Positions 17,451-26,656 of a stretch of 64,000 bases of DNA are shown here, in pieces; the first letter of the stretch is position 1, and each line of letters opens with the position of its first letter. The position numbers and the translations under genes were made by a program. The notes beneath the pieces are model-generated. The model saw nothing but the letters and a program-made list of their open reading frames with translations, was not told the origin of the DNA and searched no databases. Source of the DNA: Sphingopyxis sp. CCNWLW2 (lineage in GTDB: Bacteria; Pseudomonadota; Alphaproteobacteria; Sphingomonadales; Sphingomonadaceae). The stretch covers positions 2,173,001 to 2,237,000 of the forward strand of contig NZ_JBAWKJ010000001.1 in the NCBI RefSeq assembly GCF_037095755.1. The letters run 5' to 3'.

Positions 17451-18656
17451 CGCGACCGTCAGGCCGATCCGGACGCCTTCCAGGCCAAGCCATGCCGCCA
17501 TCCGGTCGAGTTCGATCGCGAGACGCTCGAGGGTTTCGGCAGGAGCGCCCGGTTCGAGGGTAATCCGGTGCGCGAGCAGGACGCCGGCCTGGCGATCGGC
17601 CTTGAGGTCGACGCGCGCCACCAGCGCGTCGTCCATCAGGAGGGGCAGGACGTAATAGCCATGGGTGCGCTTGTCCTGCGGGACATAGATTTCGATGCGG
17701 TAGCGGAACCCGAACAGACGTTCGGTGCGGCTGCGCTCCCAGATCAGCGGGTCGAACGGGGCGAGCAGCGCCGCACCGGTCACGCGGCGGGGCAGGCGGG
17801 CGTCGCGGTGCATCCAGACCTTCTGGCTCCACCCTTCGACGCATGCGGGGATGAGGGTGCCGGCCTCCGCCTCAGCAGCGATCGCATGATCGGCTTCGTC
17901 GGGCTTCAGGCGATAATAGTCGCGCAAATCTGCGGCCGTCGCGACGCCAAGCGCGCGGGCGCTCCGTTCGATCAACGCGCGCTGCGCGCTTGCGGCGTCG
18001 GGGGTTGGCAGGGCGAGTACGGCCTTGGGCAACACGCGTTCGGGCAGGTCATAGACCCGCGCAAAGCTGCCGCGTCGCGTCGCGGTGGTGATCCGGCCCG
18101 ACCAGAACAGAAATTCAAGCGCGTGTTTGGTGTGGCTCCACTCCCACCAACCGCTTTTGCTCGATCCATTCTCGAAATCGGCGGCGGCCAACGGCCCTTC
18201 GGCGATGATCCGGTCGAGCACCGCCTGCGCTTCGGCGCGGTGCTCGATCGCAAAGCGCTTCAGGGCCTGATAGCCGATCTCGCCCCGCTCGGCGCGCGCC
18301 ATCCGCCAGCGGAGCAGCGGATGAAGGTCGAGCGGAAGCAGCGAGGCTTCATGCGCCCAATATTCGAACAGGCGCCGCTGGCGGGTGGGGCCCCAGGCAT
18401 CGCGCTCGAGCAAAGTCCGATCATAGCTGCCGAGCCGAGAGAAGGCGGGAAGATAGTGCGCGCGCGCCAGAACGTTGACGCTATCGATCTGGAAGAGCCC
18501 CAGGCGGCCCAGCGATTTGCGCAAATGGAGGGCCGTCGGCTGTTCGGGGCGACCGACGCCGAAACCCTGCGCGGCGAGCGCGATCCGGCGCGCTTCCTTG
18601 AGAGAGAGGGTGATCGTCACTTGCGGAGGCTTGGCGCCGGCTTCGGGGAGCGTCAA
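17442..18656 (-). CDS. Winged-helix DNA-binding protein of the HTH_42 (YcaQ/AlkX-like) family
   Basis: A 404-residue protein with the YcaQ family landmarks: LGRLGLFQIDSVNVLARAHYLP, then WGPTRQRRLFEYWAHEASLLP and the later WSHTKHALEFLFWSGRI. Family members are winged-helix proteins related to DNA glycosylases that unhook interstrand crosslinks. Whether this one has that activity is not shown here. The start is the TTG at 18656; a GTG at 18620 is an alternative. It is a standalone gene lying divergently from the LacI gene. Confidence 0.85.
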   Translation of the reverse strand: MTLPEAGAKPPQVTITLSLKEARRIALAAQGFGVGRPEQPTALHLRKSLGRLGLFQIDSVNVLARAHYLPAFSRLGSYDRTLLERDAWGPTRQRRLFEYWAHEASLLPLDLHPLLRWRMARAERGEIGYQALKRFAIEHRAEAQAVLDRIIAEGPLAAADFENGSSKSGWWEWSHTKHALEFLFWSGRITTATRRGSFARVYDLPERVLPKAVLALPTPDAASAQRALIERSARALGVATAADLRDYYRLKPDEADHAIAAEAEAGTLIPACVEGWSQKVWMHRDARLPRRVTGAALLAPFDPLIWERSRTERLFGFRYRIEIYVPQDKRTHGYYVLPLLMDDALVARVDLKADRQAGVLLAHRITLEPGAPAETLERLAIELDRMAAWLGLEGVRIGLTVASS

Positions 18657-18763
18657 CCGTCATGGATGCCGCTGGCTGCGAAGCGGCTTGTGAAAGCCGG
18701 CCGTCGGGCGTTAGGGGTGCGGCATGGCTCAGCGCATCGATTCTCGCCATCCGTCACCATGCG

Positions 18764-19771
18764 ATGCCGCGGGTGAGTAAAGCAAAGCCCAGCGATGGCG
18801 CGCGGCCGACCATGGCCGATGTAGCCCGCGAACTGGGCGTCGCGAAAATCACCGTTTCGCGCGCGCTGTCGAACCATTCGACGGTCAAGGACAGCACGCG
18901 CACGCTGATCCGCGAGACGGCCGAGCGCATGGGTTACCGGCTCAATGTGTCGGCGCGCAACCTGCGGCAACAGCGCACGCGGACGATCGCGGTCGTGATC
19001 GAAATGACGCCGTCGCACGAGCGCCTGATGAGCGAGCCCTATCCGTTGCTGCTGCTCGGCGGCATCCTTCAGGAACTGAGCGCGGCGGGGCAGAATATGG
19101 TGCTCACCACCATCGACCTGTTTTCGGAAGCGCCGCCCTCGGCCGACGGCGTGATCCTGTTGGGGCAGGGGGTGCATGACGACGCCGCCGCCGTGATCGA
19201 GGCGACCGGGCTGCCCTATGTCGTGTGGGGCGCCGAACATGGCCCGCCCGAACGGATCGTCGTCGGCAGCGACAATCGCGAGGGCGGGCGGCTCGCGGCC
19301 GAATATCTGCTCGGGCGCGGACGGCGACGGCTCCTGTTCCTCGGCGACGCGGAGCATGGCGAGGCTGAGGATCGCCTCAATGGTTTCCATGCTGGGCTCG
19401 CGGGTTCGAACGCGGTGCTGGTCGCCAATATTCCCTGCGCCTTCACCCTCGCCGCGGGCCGCGACGCGGTCGCGCCGCTGCTCGAAGGCGGCAAGCCCGG
19501 CTTCGACGGCATTTTTGCGAGCAGCGATGCGATTGCGATGGGCGCCATCGAGGCGCTGCAGGCGCGCGGACATGATGTGCCCGGTGCCGTGTCGGTGGTC
19601 GGTTTCGACGATTCGCCCGGCGCCGCGCTTTTTTCGCCCCGCCTGACGAGCATTCGGCAGGATTGGGGCTTCGGTGGCGAGTTGCTCGCGCAAAAGGTGC
19701 TCGACCTCGTCGCCGGAAAAGCGGTCGAATCGCGCGCGATGCCGGTCGCACTGATCGTCCGCGACAGCTAG
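18764..19771 (+). CDS. LacI family transcriptional regulator of the disaccharide operon
   Basis: A 335-residue regulator with an N-terminal helix-turn-helix (MADVARELGVAKITVSRALS) and hinge, then a periplasmic-binding-protein-like effector domain (VVGFDDSPGAALFSPRLTSI). The start at 18764 gives a 16-residue leader before the HTH; upstream in-frame sequence is non-homologous. It precedes the GH65 phosphorylase fusion by 135 bases, in which a large palindrome with two LacI-type CG-centred sites lies. Control of the downstream sugar genes by a disaccharide or glucose derivative is the likely role. Confidence 0.92.
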   Translation: MPRVSKAKPSDGARPTMADVARELGVAKITVSRALSNHSTVKDSTRTLIRETAERMGYRLNVSARNLRQQRTRTIAVVIEMTPSHERLMSEPYPLLLLGGILQELSAAGQNMVLTTIDLFSEAPPSADGVILLGQGVHDDAAAVIEATGLPYVVWGAEHGPPERIVVGSDNREGGRLAAEYLLGRGRRRLLFLGDAEHGEAEDRLNGFHAGLAGSNAVLVANIPCAFTLAAGRDAVAPLLEGGKPGFDGIFASSDAIAMGAIEALQARGHDVPGAVSVVGFDDSPGAALFSPRLTSIRQDWGFGGELLAQKVLDLVAGKAVESRAMPVALIVRDS

Positions 19772-19801
19772 CTCACAGGATAGTTTATCATTGCCTTCCA
19801 G

Positions 19802-19859
19802 CGGTTTCCCGCAAAATGGTATCGATACCTTGACATCGATACCATTTTGCGGGAAACCG
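19802..19859. promoter_or_regulatory. 58-bp palindrome with two putative LacI-family operators and a -35-like TTGACA
   Basis: A perfect 25-base inverted repeat (19802-19826 and 19835-19859) with an 8-base spacer. Inside the left arm is the complete 12-base palindrome GGTATCGATACC (19818-19829), the usual CG-centred form of a LacI operator. A second half-matching copy with the same ATCGATACCAT core occupies the right arm. TTGACA at 19830-19835 sits at the centre, so repressor bound to either site would block a promoter using it. No good -10 is visible 17 bases downstream. The structure could also act as a hairpin in RNA. Confidence 0.75.
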
Positions 19860-19906
19860 AGCCCCAGAGCGGAGGGCCAAGCAGCCTTCGCCGTGGGTGA
19901 GGGTGC

Positions 19907-22867
19907 GTGGCGACAATCGAAAATCCTTCAGAAGCGATGCGGCTTGTCCGCCATGGCGATGCCGCGACCGGCGCGCAGGCGGCGGCGCTCTTTGCGCTCG
20001 CCAACGGGCTGGTCGGCGTCGAAGGGGTGATCGACGAGCGCGCGGACCGGCCCTGCGCCTATCTGCCCGACGCCTATGTCAGCCGGCCGATCGCCTATCA
20101 TGAAAGCTTTCCGGGTTATGCGAGTGCGACCGATACGCGCGTCCCGTGCCCCAGCCCCGTGCTGCTGCGCCTCCATATCGACGGCCAGCCCGTAGACTTT
20201 GGCGCCGCCGAACTCGTCTCGACCGAAAGCGCGCTCGATTTTGCGACCGGCCAGCTTCGCCGCGTCTCGCGCTGGCGGCTTGCCGGCGTCGGCACGCTCG
20301 AAATTGCGGTCGACCGCATCGTCCCACTCGCTGGCGGCGCTTGTGTCACGTCGCGCATCCGCCTCCGGCCGATCGATTTCGGCGGAGCGGTCGAGGCATC
20401 GCTGACTTATGGGATCGAAGACAAGGGCGCGAGCGGCGGCGAAGCCGACGATCCGCGCATCTCGGCCCGGTTGCGGCCGGTCTGGACCATTGCCACCCCC
20501 CTGCCGGGCGACCCGTCCACGGTTACCCGGTTCGCGCAGGATGCCGTCGAGCTCGCCTATCGCCAGCATGTCGCCGCCCCCGCCGCCGAAGTGGCGGCCG
20601 AGGGCGCGGGGCATGTCGTGCGCGGCGCGCTGGTCGCCGGCGGCACCCTGACGATCGACCGGGTGGTCGCGCTGGCATCGGCGCGCGGCCGCCCGGTCGA
20701 CCCCGCGGTGTTCGACGATGTGGCAACCGATTTCGACGCGATCGCCGCCAGCCAGCGTGCAGCGGTCGAGGCGCTATGGGACAGCGCGGCTTTCGCGATC
20801 GACGGCGACGATGCGCTGACGCAGGCGCTTCGCTTCGACCTGTTCCAGCTCCACCAGTCGGCAAGCCGCGACCCGAACCACAGCATCGGCGCCAAGGGGC
20901 TGACCGGCGAGGGCTATGAAGGCCATTATTTCTGGGACGCCGAAACCTTCATGCTGCCGGTGCTCGCGTTGCAGGCGCCCGACAAGGCGCGGACCTTGCT
21001 CGCCTATCGCATGGGGAAGCTCGACCGCGCGCGCGCGCATGCAAAGGCGCTCGGCCATGCGCGCGGCGCGCTCTATCCGTGGCGGACGATCGCGGGGGCA
21101 GAATGCTCGTCGCACTATCCGACGGGGTCGGCGCAATATCATATCAATGGCGATATCGCTTATGCGCTCGCGCTCTATGTCGCGGCGACGGGCGATGCGG
21201 ATTTTCGCGCCGAAGCTGCCGAAATGCTGTTCGAAACCGCGCGCATGTGGATGGAGATCGGGGCGTTCGACGCGCGGCGCGGCGGCGCCTTCTGCCTCTA
21301 TGGCGTGACCGGGCCCGACGAATATTCGGCGCTTGTCGACAATGATTTTTACACCAACGCCATCGCGCGCCGCCATCTGGCCTATGCTGCGGAGACCGCG
21401 GACTGGCTCCGCGCCCGCGGCGATTTTGCGGCGCTGGCCAGCGCGATCGGTCTCGGCGACGCCGAAATCGATGATTGGCGCAAGGCGGCGGACGCGATGT
21501 GGCTGCCCGCCGACCCGGTCCTCGGTGTCCACCCGCAGGATGATGCGTTTCTGGGCCGTCCGGAGCTGCCCGATCTTGCGTCGCGCGGCGGTCATGGTCC
21601 GCTGCTGATGCGTTATCACCCGATGATCCTGTTCCGCCATCAGGTTGCGAAACAGGGCAATGTCGTCCAGGCGATGGCGATGGACCTCGTCGATGTGCCG
21701 CTGTCGCGGCAGCGGCGGAATTTCGATTATTATTCCCGCGTCACGACGCATGATTCGACGCTGTCGTCGGTGTCCTTCGCCATCATCGCGGCGCGGCTCG
21801 GCGACGAGGCGGCTGCGCTCGGTTTCCTCGGCGAATGCGCCTTCGTCGATCTTGAGGATCGGCACGGCAACACCTCGCACGGCCTCCACATGGCGGCGCT
21901 GGCCGGTAGCTGGCTTATCCTCGCGCAAGGCTGGGGCGGCCTTTCTCTCGCCGGCGCGGTGCCGTCGTTCCGGCCGCAGCTTCCCGCCGCGTGGAAAGCC
22001 TATCGCTTTCGCCTGCAATGGCGCGGCAGCGTGATCGAGCTTGCGGTGGACGCGGCGGGTTGCACCTATCGCCTGCTGTCGGGCGCGCCGCTCGATATCG
22101 TCGACCATGGGCGCGCGCTGCGCATCAGCGACGCGCCGGTGGCCGCGCCGCGGCCGACGCTGAAAGGCGTGATCTTCGACCTCGACGGCGTGCTCACCGA
22201 TACGGCCGAGGATCATTATCAGGCGTGGCAGGCGCTCGCCGATCGGCACGGGCTAGCGTTCGACCGCGAAACCAACCACCAATTGAAGGGCGTCGACCGC
22301 GCGGGTTCGCTGCGCCTGATCCTCGATCATGCCGGGGCTGCGGTTGATCCCGCGACCTTCGACGCGATGCTCGCCGAAAAGAACGACCTCTATCGCGAGC
22401 GGCTGGCGGGCTATTCGCCCGCAAACCTGTTCGCCGGCGTTCGCGAGCTCTTTGCGGCGTGCCGCGCGGCGGGCATGAAAATTGGCCTCGCGTCGGCCAG
22501 CCGCAACGCGCCCGACGTGGTGCGCCTGCTCGGCATCGCGGGCGAATTCGATTTTATCGCCGACGCCGGCGCGGTTGCCCACGCAAAACCCGCGCCCGAC
22601 ATCTTTCTGGCCTGTGCCGACGGCATGGGCCTGTCTCCCGGACAGTGCATCGGCGTCGAAGACGCGCGCGCCGGAATTTCGGCCATCCATGCGGCGGGCA
22701 TGGTGGCCATTGGCATCGGGCCGGAAGAGGCGCTGCCCGATGCCGAGATCAACGTCACCGCCATAGGCGATCTGACGCTCGACCGGATCCTGTCGGCAGA
22801 ACAGGAAGCGGCGGCGCGCGGACGCCTTTCAATCAGAACAGGTAAAGTGGAGGATATGCCATGTTGA
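19907..22867 (+). CDS. Fusion of GH65 disaccharide phosphorylase and beta-phosphoglucomutase
   Basis: A 986-residue bifunctional protein. Residues 1 to about 745 form a GH65 phosphorylase: GH65 N-terminal domain, (alpha/alpha)6 barrel with HYFWDAETFMLP near 340, the catalytic acid in TGPDEYSALVDN near 467 and the phosphate-site motif TTHDSTLSS near 612. Residues about 751-970 form a HAD-fold beta-phosphoglucomutase with nucleophile motif VIFDLDGVLTDTAEDHYQAW, and GVEDARAGISAI near the C-terminus. Together they would convert a disaccharide such as maltose plus phosphate to glucose and beta-glucose-1-phosphate, then to glucose-6-phosphate. The start is GTG at 19907. The stop overlaps the start of the TonB receptor by seven bases. 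Maltose, kojibiose or trehalose specificity is not decided by these motifs. Confidence 0.9.
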   Translation: MATIENPSEAMRLVRHGDAATGAQAAALFALANGLVGVEGVIDERADRPCAYLPDAYVSRPIAYHESFPGYASATDTRVPCPSPVLLRLHIDGQPVDFGAAELVSTESALDFATGQLRRVSRWRLAGVGTLEIAVDRIVPLAGGACVTSRIRLRPIDFGGAVEASLTYGIEDKGASGGEADDPRISARLRPVWTIATPLPGDPSTVTRFAQDAVELAYRQHVAAPAAEVAAEGAGHVVRGALVAGGTLTIDRVVALASARGRPVDPAVFDDVATDFDAIAASQRAAVEALWDSAAFAIDGDDALTQALRFDLFQLHQSASRDPNHSIGAKGLTGEGYEGHYFWDAETFMLPVLALQAPDKARTLLAYRMGKLDRARAHAKALGHARGALYPWRTIAGAECSSHYPTGSAQYHINGDIAYALALYVAATGDADFRAEAAEMLFETARMWMEIGAFDARRGGAFCLYGVTGPDEYSALVDNDFYTNAIARRHLAYAAETADWLRARGDFAALASAIGLGDAEIDDWRKAADAMWLPADPVLGVHPQDDAFLGRPELPDLASRGGHGPLLMRYHPMILFRHQVAKQGNVVQAMAMDLVDVPLSRQRRNFDYYSRVTTHDSTLSSVSFAIIAARLGDEAAALGFLGECAFVDLEDRHGNTSHGLHMAALAGSWLILAQGWGGLSLAGAVPSFRPQLPAAWKAYRFRLQWRGSVIELAVDAAGCTYRLLSGAPLDIVDHGRALRISDAPVAAPRPTLKGVIFDLDGVLTDTAEDHYQAWQALADRHGLAFDRETNHQLKGVDRAGSLRLILDHAGAAVDPATFDAMLAEKNDLYRERLAGYSPANLFAGVRELFAACRAAGMKIGLASASRNAPDVVRLLGIAGEFDFIADAGAVAHAKPAPDIFLACADGMGLSPGQCIGVEDARAGISAIHAAGMVAIGIGPEEALPDAEINVTAIGDLTLDRILSAEQEAAARGRLSIRTGKVEDMPC

Positions 22868-25224
22868 ATCGAACCTATCTGCTGTCGTCGATTGCGCTGA
22901 TCGCGCTGCCGGCCACGGCTTTCGCCCAGGAAGCGCCTCAGCCCGACGACGCGGCGGCGGCCAATGAAGAAATCATCGTCACCGGCACCGCCGGCGGCGG
23001 GGTCAACCGCCAGGACGCGGCGTTCGCGATCACCAGCATCAATTCGGACGCGATCGATCGCGCCGCGCCGAACAGCACCGCCGACCTGTTCAAGGTCATC
23101 CCGGGCGTGTCGGCGGAAAGCTCGGGCGGTCAGAATGGCGCGAACATCTTCGTGCGCGGCTATCCGTCGGGCGGCGACGCCGAATTCGTCACGCTGATGG
23201 TGCAGGGCGTTCCCTTCTTCTCGCCCCCGACCTTGTCGTTCCTCGAAAACACCCAGCTGATCCGCATCGACGAGACGATCGAGCGCGTCGAGGCGGTTCG
23301 CGGCGGCACCGGCGCGCTGTTTGGCAGCGGTCAGCCCGGCCTCACCGTCAACTTCGTCCAGAAGGAAGGCGGGCGCGATTTCGAGGGTCTGGTGAAGGCC
23401 AGCATCACCGACTATGGCGACCTGCGCGGCGACATGCTGCTCTCGGGCCCGCTCGGTGAGAACACCAGCTTCATGGTCGGCGGCTATTATTCGAGCGGCG
23501 AGGGCATCCGCAGCCCCGGCTTCACGGCCGAAAAGGGTGGCCAGATCACCGGCAATATCCGCCACGATCTCGACAAGGGCTCGATCCTCGTCTTCGCGCG
23601 CTACCTCAATGATCGCGGGCAGTGGCTGCTGCCGATCCCCGTGATCCGCGACGGCAACAAGGTGCGCCAGTTCGGCAATATCGATCCGGGCACCGGGGTG
23701 CTCGCCGGCCCCGAAACGCGGCTCAGCACGCTTCCCGACGGGACGCGCGCCGACCTCGCCGACGGTCGCGGCGCCAAGCTGGTCAACCTCGGCACCAATT
23801 TCGATTATGAGATCGGTGAGGGTTTCCAACTGCGTTATCGCGCGAGCTATCTCAAGGGTGATGCCGACACGACCGGTCTCGTCCCCGCCAGCACCGCAAC
23901 GACCGCTAACGCCTATGCCGCCTCGCTCGGCAGCGCCGTCGGCAGCCTGACCTATGTCAACGGCGGGCAGGCGGTCGCCGGCACGCAGCAGGTGATCCGT
24001 GCGGGCACGTGGATCGTGCGCAAGCAGATCGAGGATTTCACCAACGATCTCGCGGTCGAATGGGAAAGCGGGAGCAACAAGTTCACCGTCGGCGCCTATT
24101 ATTCGGACTTTTCGTCGAACGACCAATGGAACCTCGGCAACGTCCACCTGCTGACCGCCGAAAACCACGGACGCCTGCTCAACCTGACGCTCGCCGATGG
24201 CCGGGTCGCGTCGAGCAACGGCTTCACCCAAGGGTCGTTCTTCAACGTCAACGCCGCCTATGACGGCCGCGAATATGCCTTCTATGCGGTCGACGAATTC
24301 CAGATTACGCCCGAACTGCGATTTGACGCGGGCATCCGCTACCAGAATTACAAGGCGACCGGCACGATCGAGAATAACAGCTCGGTCGACACCGACAACA
24401 ACCCGAATACGCTGTATAACAATGGCACGGCGGTGCTCAACGGCACCTTCCGCAACATCGCGTACAAGAAGGGCGCCTGGTCGTGGACTGCGGGGCTGAA
24501 CTACGACATCTCGTCGTCGGTCGGCGTCTATGCCCGCTATAACCGCGGCAACACCAACCCATTTTTCGACAATCTGCGCGACGGGATTTTCGTGTCGCCG
24601 CGCGTCGACAATTTCGAGGGCGGGGTGAAGGTCCGCACCGATCTCGTGTCGCTCTATGCCACGCTGTTCCATACCAAGTTCAAGGGGCTGGTGACGACGG
24701 TGATCCAGAATGGCGCGCCGGTTGCCGACATCGGCGGCGCGCGCAGCACCGGGATCGAGCTCGAAGGGCAGATCCGCCCAATCGACAATTTCGCCATCGC
24801 TTTTTCGGGCACCTGGCTCGACGCGAAATACCGTGACTTCTTCGCGGGTGGCGGGACGATCGACCTCAGCGGCAACCGCGTGCAACGCCAGCCGAAATGG
24901 CAATGGCGTGTGACGCCGTCGTACGACATCGAGTTCGGCGACAATAGCAAGGTCTCGCTCTATTCGACCTTCAGCTACGTCGGCGACCGCTTCTCCGACA
25001 CCGCGAACACCCAGTCGCTGCCGCATTATTTCAAGATCGATGCGGGGGTGACCGTCGATGTCAACGACGCGCTGACCTTTGCGGTGACCGGCGACAATCT
25101 GACCGACAAGGTCGGGCTGACCGAAGGCGATCCGCGCACCCTGGGGCAGACGGGGGGCGAAGTCGTCAACGCGCGCCCGATCCTCGGCCGGTCGTTCCGC
25201 TTCAGCGCCGCCTATAAATTCTAG
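22861..25224 (+). CDS. TonB-dependent receptor for the disaccharide operon
   Basis: A 787-residue outer-membrane receptor: signal peptide ending in ATAFAQ (about residue 22), plug domain beginning EEIIVTGTAGGGVNRQD, and a barrel ending FRFSAAYKF. Translation is coupled to the upstream phosphorylase fusion (seven-base overlap), which suggests it imports the substrate of that enzyme or a longer glucan. It is followed by a probable terminator or attenuator and then the MFS carrier. The plug resembles FhuA/siderophore-type receptors by eye, so the sugar role is from context. Confidence 0.9.
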   Translation: MLNRTYLLSSIALIALPATAFAQEAPQPDDAAAANEEIIVTGTAGGGVNRQDAAFAITSINSDAIDRAAPNSTADLFKVIPGVSAESSGGQNGANIFVRGYPSGGDAEFVTLMVQGVPFFSPPTLSFLENTQLIRIDETIERVEAVRGGTGALFGSGQPGLTVNFVQKEGGRDFEGLVKASITDYGDLRGDMLLSGPLGENTSFMVGGYYSSGEGIRSPGFTAEKGGQITGNIRHDLDKGSILVFARYLNDRGQWLLPIPVIRDGNKVRQFGNIDPGTGVLAGPETRLSTLPDGTRADLADGRGAKLVNLGTNFDYEIGEGFQLRYRASYLKGDADTTGLVPASTATTANAYAASLGSAVGSLTYVNGGQAVAGTQQVIRAGTWIVRKQIEDFTNDLAVEWESGSNKFTVGAYYSDFSSNDQWNLGNVHLLTAENHGRLLNLTLADGRVASSNGFTQGSFFNVNAAYDGREYAFYAVDEFQITPELRFDAGIRYQNYKATGTIENNSSVDTDNNPNTLYNNGTAVLNGTFRNIAYKKGAWSWTAGLNYDISSSVGVYARYNRGNTNPFFDNLRDGIFVSPRVDNFEGGVKVRTDLVSLYATLFHTKFKGLVTTVIQNGAPVADIGGARSTGIELEGQIRPIDNFAIAFSGTWLDAKYRDFFAGGGTIDLSGNRVQRQPKWQWRVTPSYDIEFGDNSKVSLYSTFSYVGDRFSDTANTQSLPHYFKIDAGVTVDVNDALTFAVTGDNLTDKVGLTEGDPRTLGQTGGEVVNARPILGRSFRFSAAYKF

Positions 25225-25241
25225 AGGATCATCCCTCCCTG

Positions 25242-25280
25242 GGTGGCCGCGGCCTCTTCGCGGTCACCCCTTCTTTTTCT
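25242..25280 (+). terminator. Putative intrinsic terminator or attenuator between receptor and MFS gene
   Basis: A stem of GGTGGCCGCG (25242-25251) and CGCGGTCACC (25259-25268) with a seven-base loop, nine of ten pairs canonical and one G-T, is followed by CCTTCTTTTTCT. It lies between the TonB receptor stop and the MFS start. It would end or reduce transcription from the sugar operon before the carrier gene. Confidence 0.65.
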
Positions 25281-25294
25281 GCTAAGGACAGCCG

Positions 25295-26524
25295 ATGGCC
25301 CGCACCCGACTGATCGCCGCGCTGATCCTGACTTATGTCGCCTTTGCGATGCTGCTCAACAGCGTCGGGACGGTGATCCTTCAGTCGATTTCCAGTTTCG
25401 ATGTCACCAAGCCGCAGGCGAGCACGCTAGAGGGGTTCAAGGACATCACGATCGCGGTCGTGTCGTTTGTGACCGCGAGCTATCTGCCGCGTTTTGGCCT
25501 TCGCAACGCGTTGATCGGCGCGCTCATCCTTGCGATCGCCGGCTGTATCGTGATGCCGCTGGTTGGCAGCTTCGGCGCCGCGCAGCTCCATTTCGCGATG
25601 GTCGGCGCGGCCTTTGCGGTTGCCAAGGTGGTCGTCTATTCGATGATCGGCCTCGTGACCGACAGCCCGCGAAAGCATGCCAGCCTGACCAGCCTGATCG
25701 AAGGCATGTTCATGGTCGGCGTCCTCTCCTCCTATTGGGTGTTCAGCGCCTTCATCGACCCGACCGGCCTCCGCTGGCTGAACGCCTATTGGGTGCTCGG
25801 CGCGATTACGGCACTGGCGCTCGCGCTGTTACTCACAGCGCGGGTCGACGAACATCGCACGCACGAGGGCGAAGAAGCGGCCGCAAGCGAGGGGCCGCCG
25901 TTCGTCGCGATGCTCAAGCTCGCGGCGCTGCCGCTGGTGCTGGTCTTCGTCGCCTGCGCCTTTCTGTTCGTGCTGATCGAACAGGGAATCCAGAGCTGGC
26001 TGCCGACCTTCAACAACGAGGTGCTGCACTTGCCAGCGCAGATGAGCGTGCAGGCGGCCAGCCTGTTCGCTGCGTGCCTCGCGATCGGGCGCTTCGGCGC
26101 GGGCGCGGTCATGGCGCGCTTCGACTGGTATCCGGTACTGAACGTCTGCCTCGCATCGCTTGCCGCGCTGATCATCCTCGTGCTGCCGCTTGCCGACGGC
26201 GTCGCCCCCGGGGCGATCCATAGGTGGGGCGACGCGCCGATCGCGGCCTTCCTCTTTCCGCTGATCGGCATCGCGCTGGCGCCGGTCTATCCAACGATCA
26301 TTTCGGTGATGCTGAGCGCCATGCCCAATCGCCAGCACCCGTCGCTGATGGGGCTCGTCGTCGTCTTCTCGGCGCTCGGCGGGACGACCGGATCGGTCAT
26401 TACCGGCGCCATCTTCGCGCATCTCGACGGGCGCACCGCGTTCACGCTGATGCTTGTCCCGACGGCGATGCTTGCTGGCGGGCTCTTTTTGCTCCGCCGC
26501 AGGATCCAGGTCATAGAAGCCTGA
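25295..26524 (+). CDS. MFS transporter (FucP/TsgA-like), probable sugar carrier
   Basis: A 409-residue protein with about twelve membrane helices in two halves. The central loop at about residues 195-215 is acidic and basic. The N-terminus VTKPQASTLEGFKDITIA and the weak motif A region resemble sphingomonad carriers found next to GH65 phosphorylases. It should move the disaccharide across the inner membrane so that it reaches the cytoplasmic phosphorylase. ATG at 25295 is preceded by AAGGA. The hairpin just upstream may limit read-through. Direction of transport and substrate are inferred from the operon. Confidence 0.85.
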   Translation: MARTRLIAALILTYVAFAMLLNSVGTVILQSISSFDVTKPQASTLEGFKDITIAVVSFVTASYLPRFGLRNALIGALILAIAGCIVMPLVGSFGAAQLHFAMVGAAFAVAKVVVYSMIGLVTDSPRKHASLTSLIEGMFMVGVLSSYWVFSAFIDPTGLRWLNAYWVLGAITALALALLLTARVDEHRTHEGEEAAASEGPPFVAMLKLAALPLVLVFVACAFLFVLIEQGIQSWLPTFNNEVLHLPAQMSVQAASLFAACLAIGRFGAGAVMARFDWYPVLNVCLASLAALIILVLPLADGVAPGAIHRWGDAPIAAFLFPLIGIALAPVYPTIISVMLSAMPNRQHPSLMGLVVVFSALGGTTGSVITGAIFAHLDGRTAFTLMLVPTAMLAGGLFLLRRRIQVIEA

Positions 26525-26656
26525 TTCCAGAGGGGGGCGAGCCATGGTCGCCAACCGACTGGGTACACCGAGGGGGGCGGCCTGCGTTTTCCTGCGAGCG
26601 ATTCCGAGGTCCGCTATGCGCTCCCGGAAGTCCAGTTCGCCGGCGATCGGACCCTC

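Noticed and set aside
22411..25026. An 871-residue minus-strand open frame opposite the sugar TonB receptor
   Set aside because: Antisense shadow; no recognisable domain, and the plus-strand receptor has a signal peptide, plug and terminal aromatic residue.
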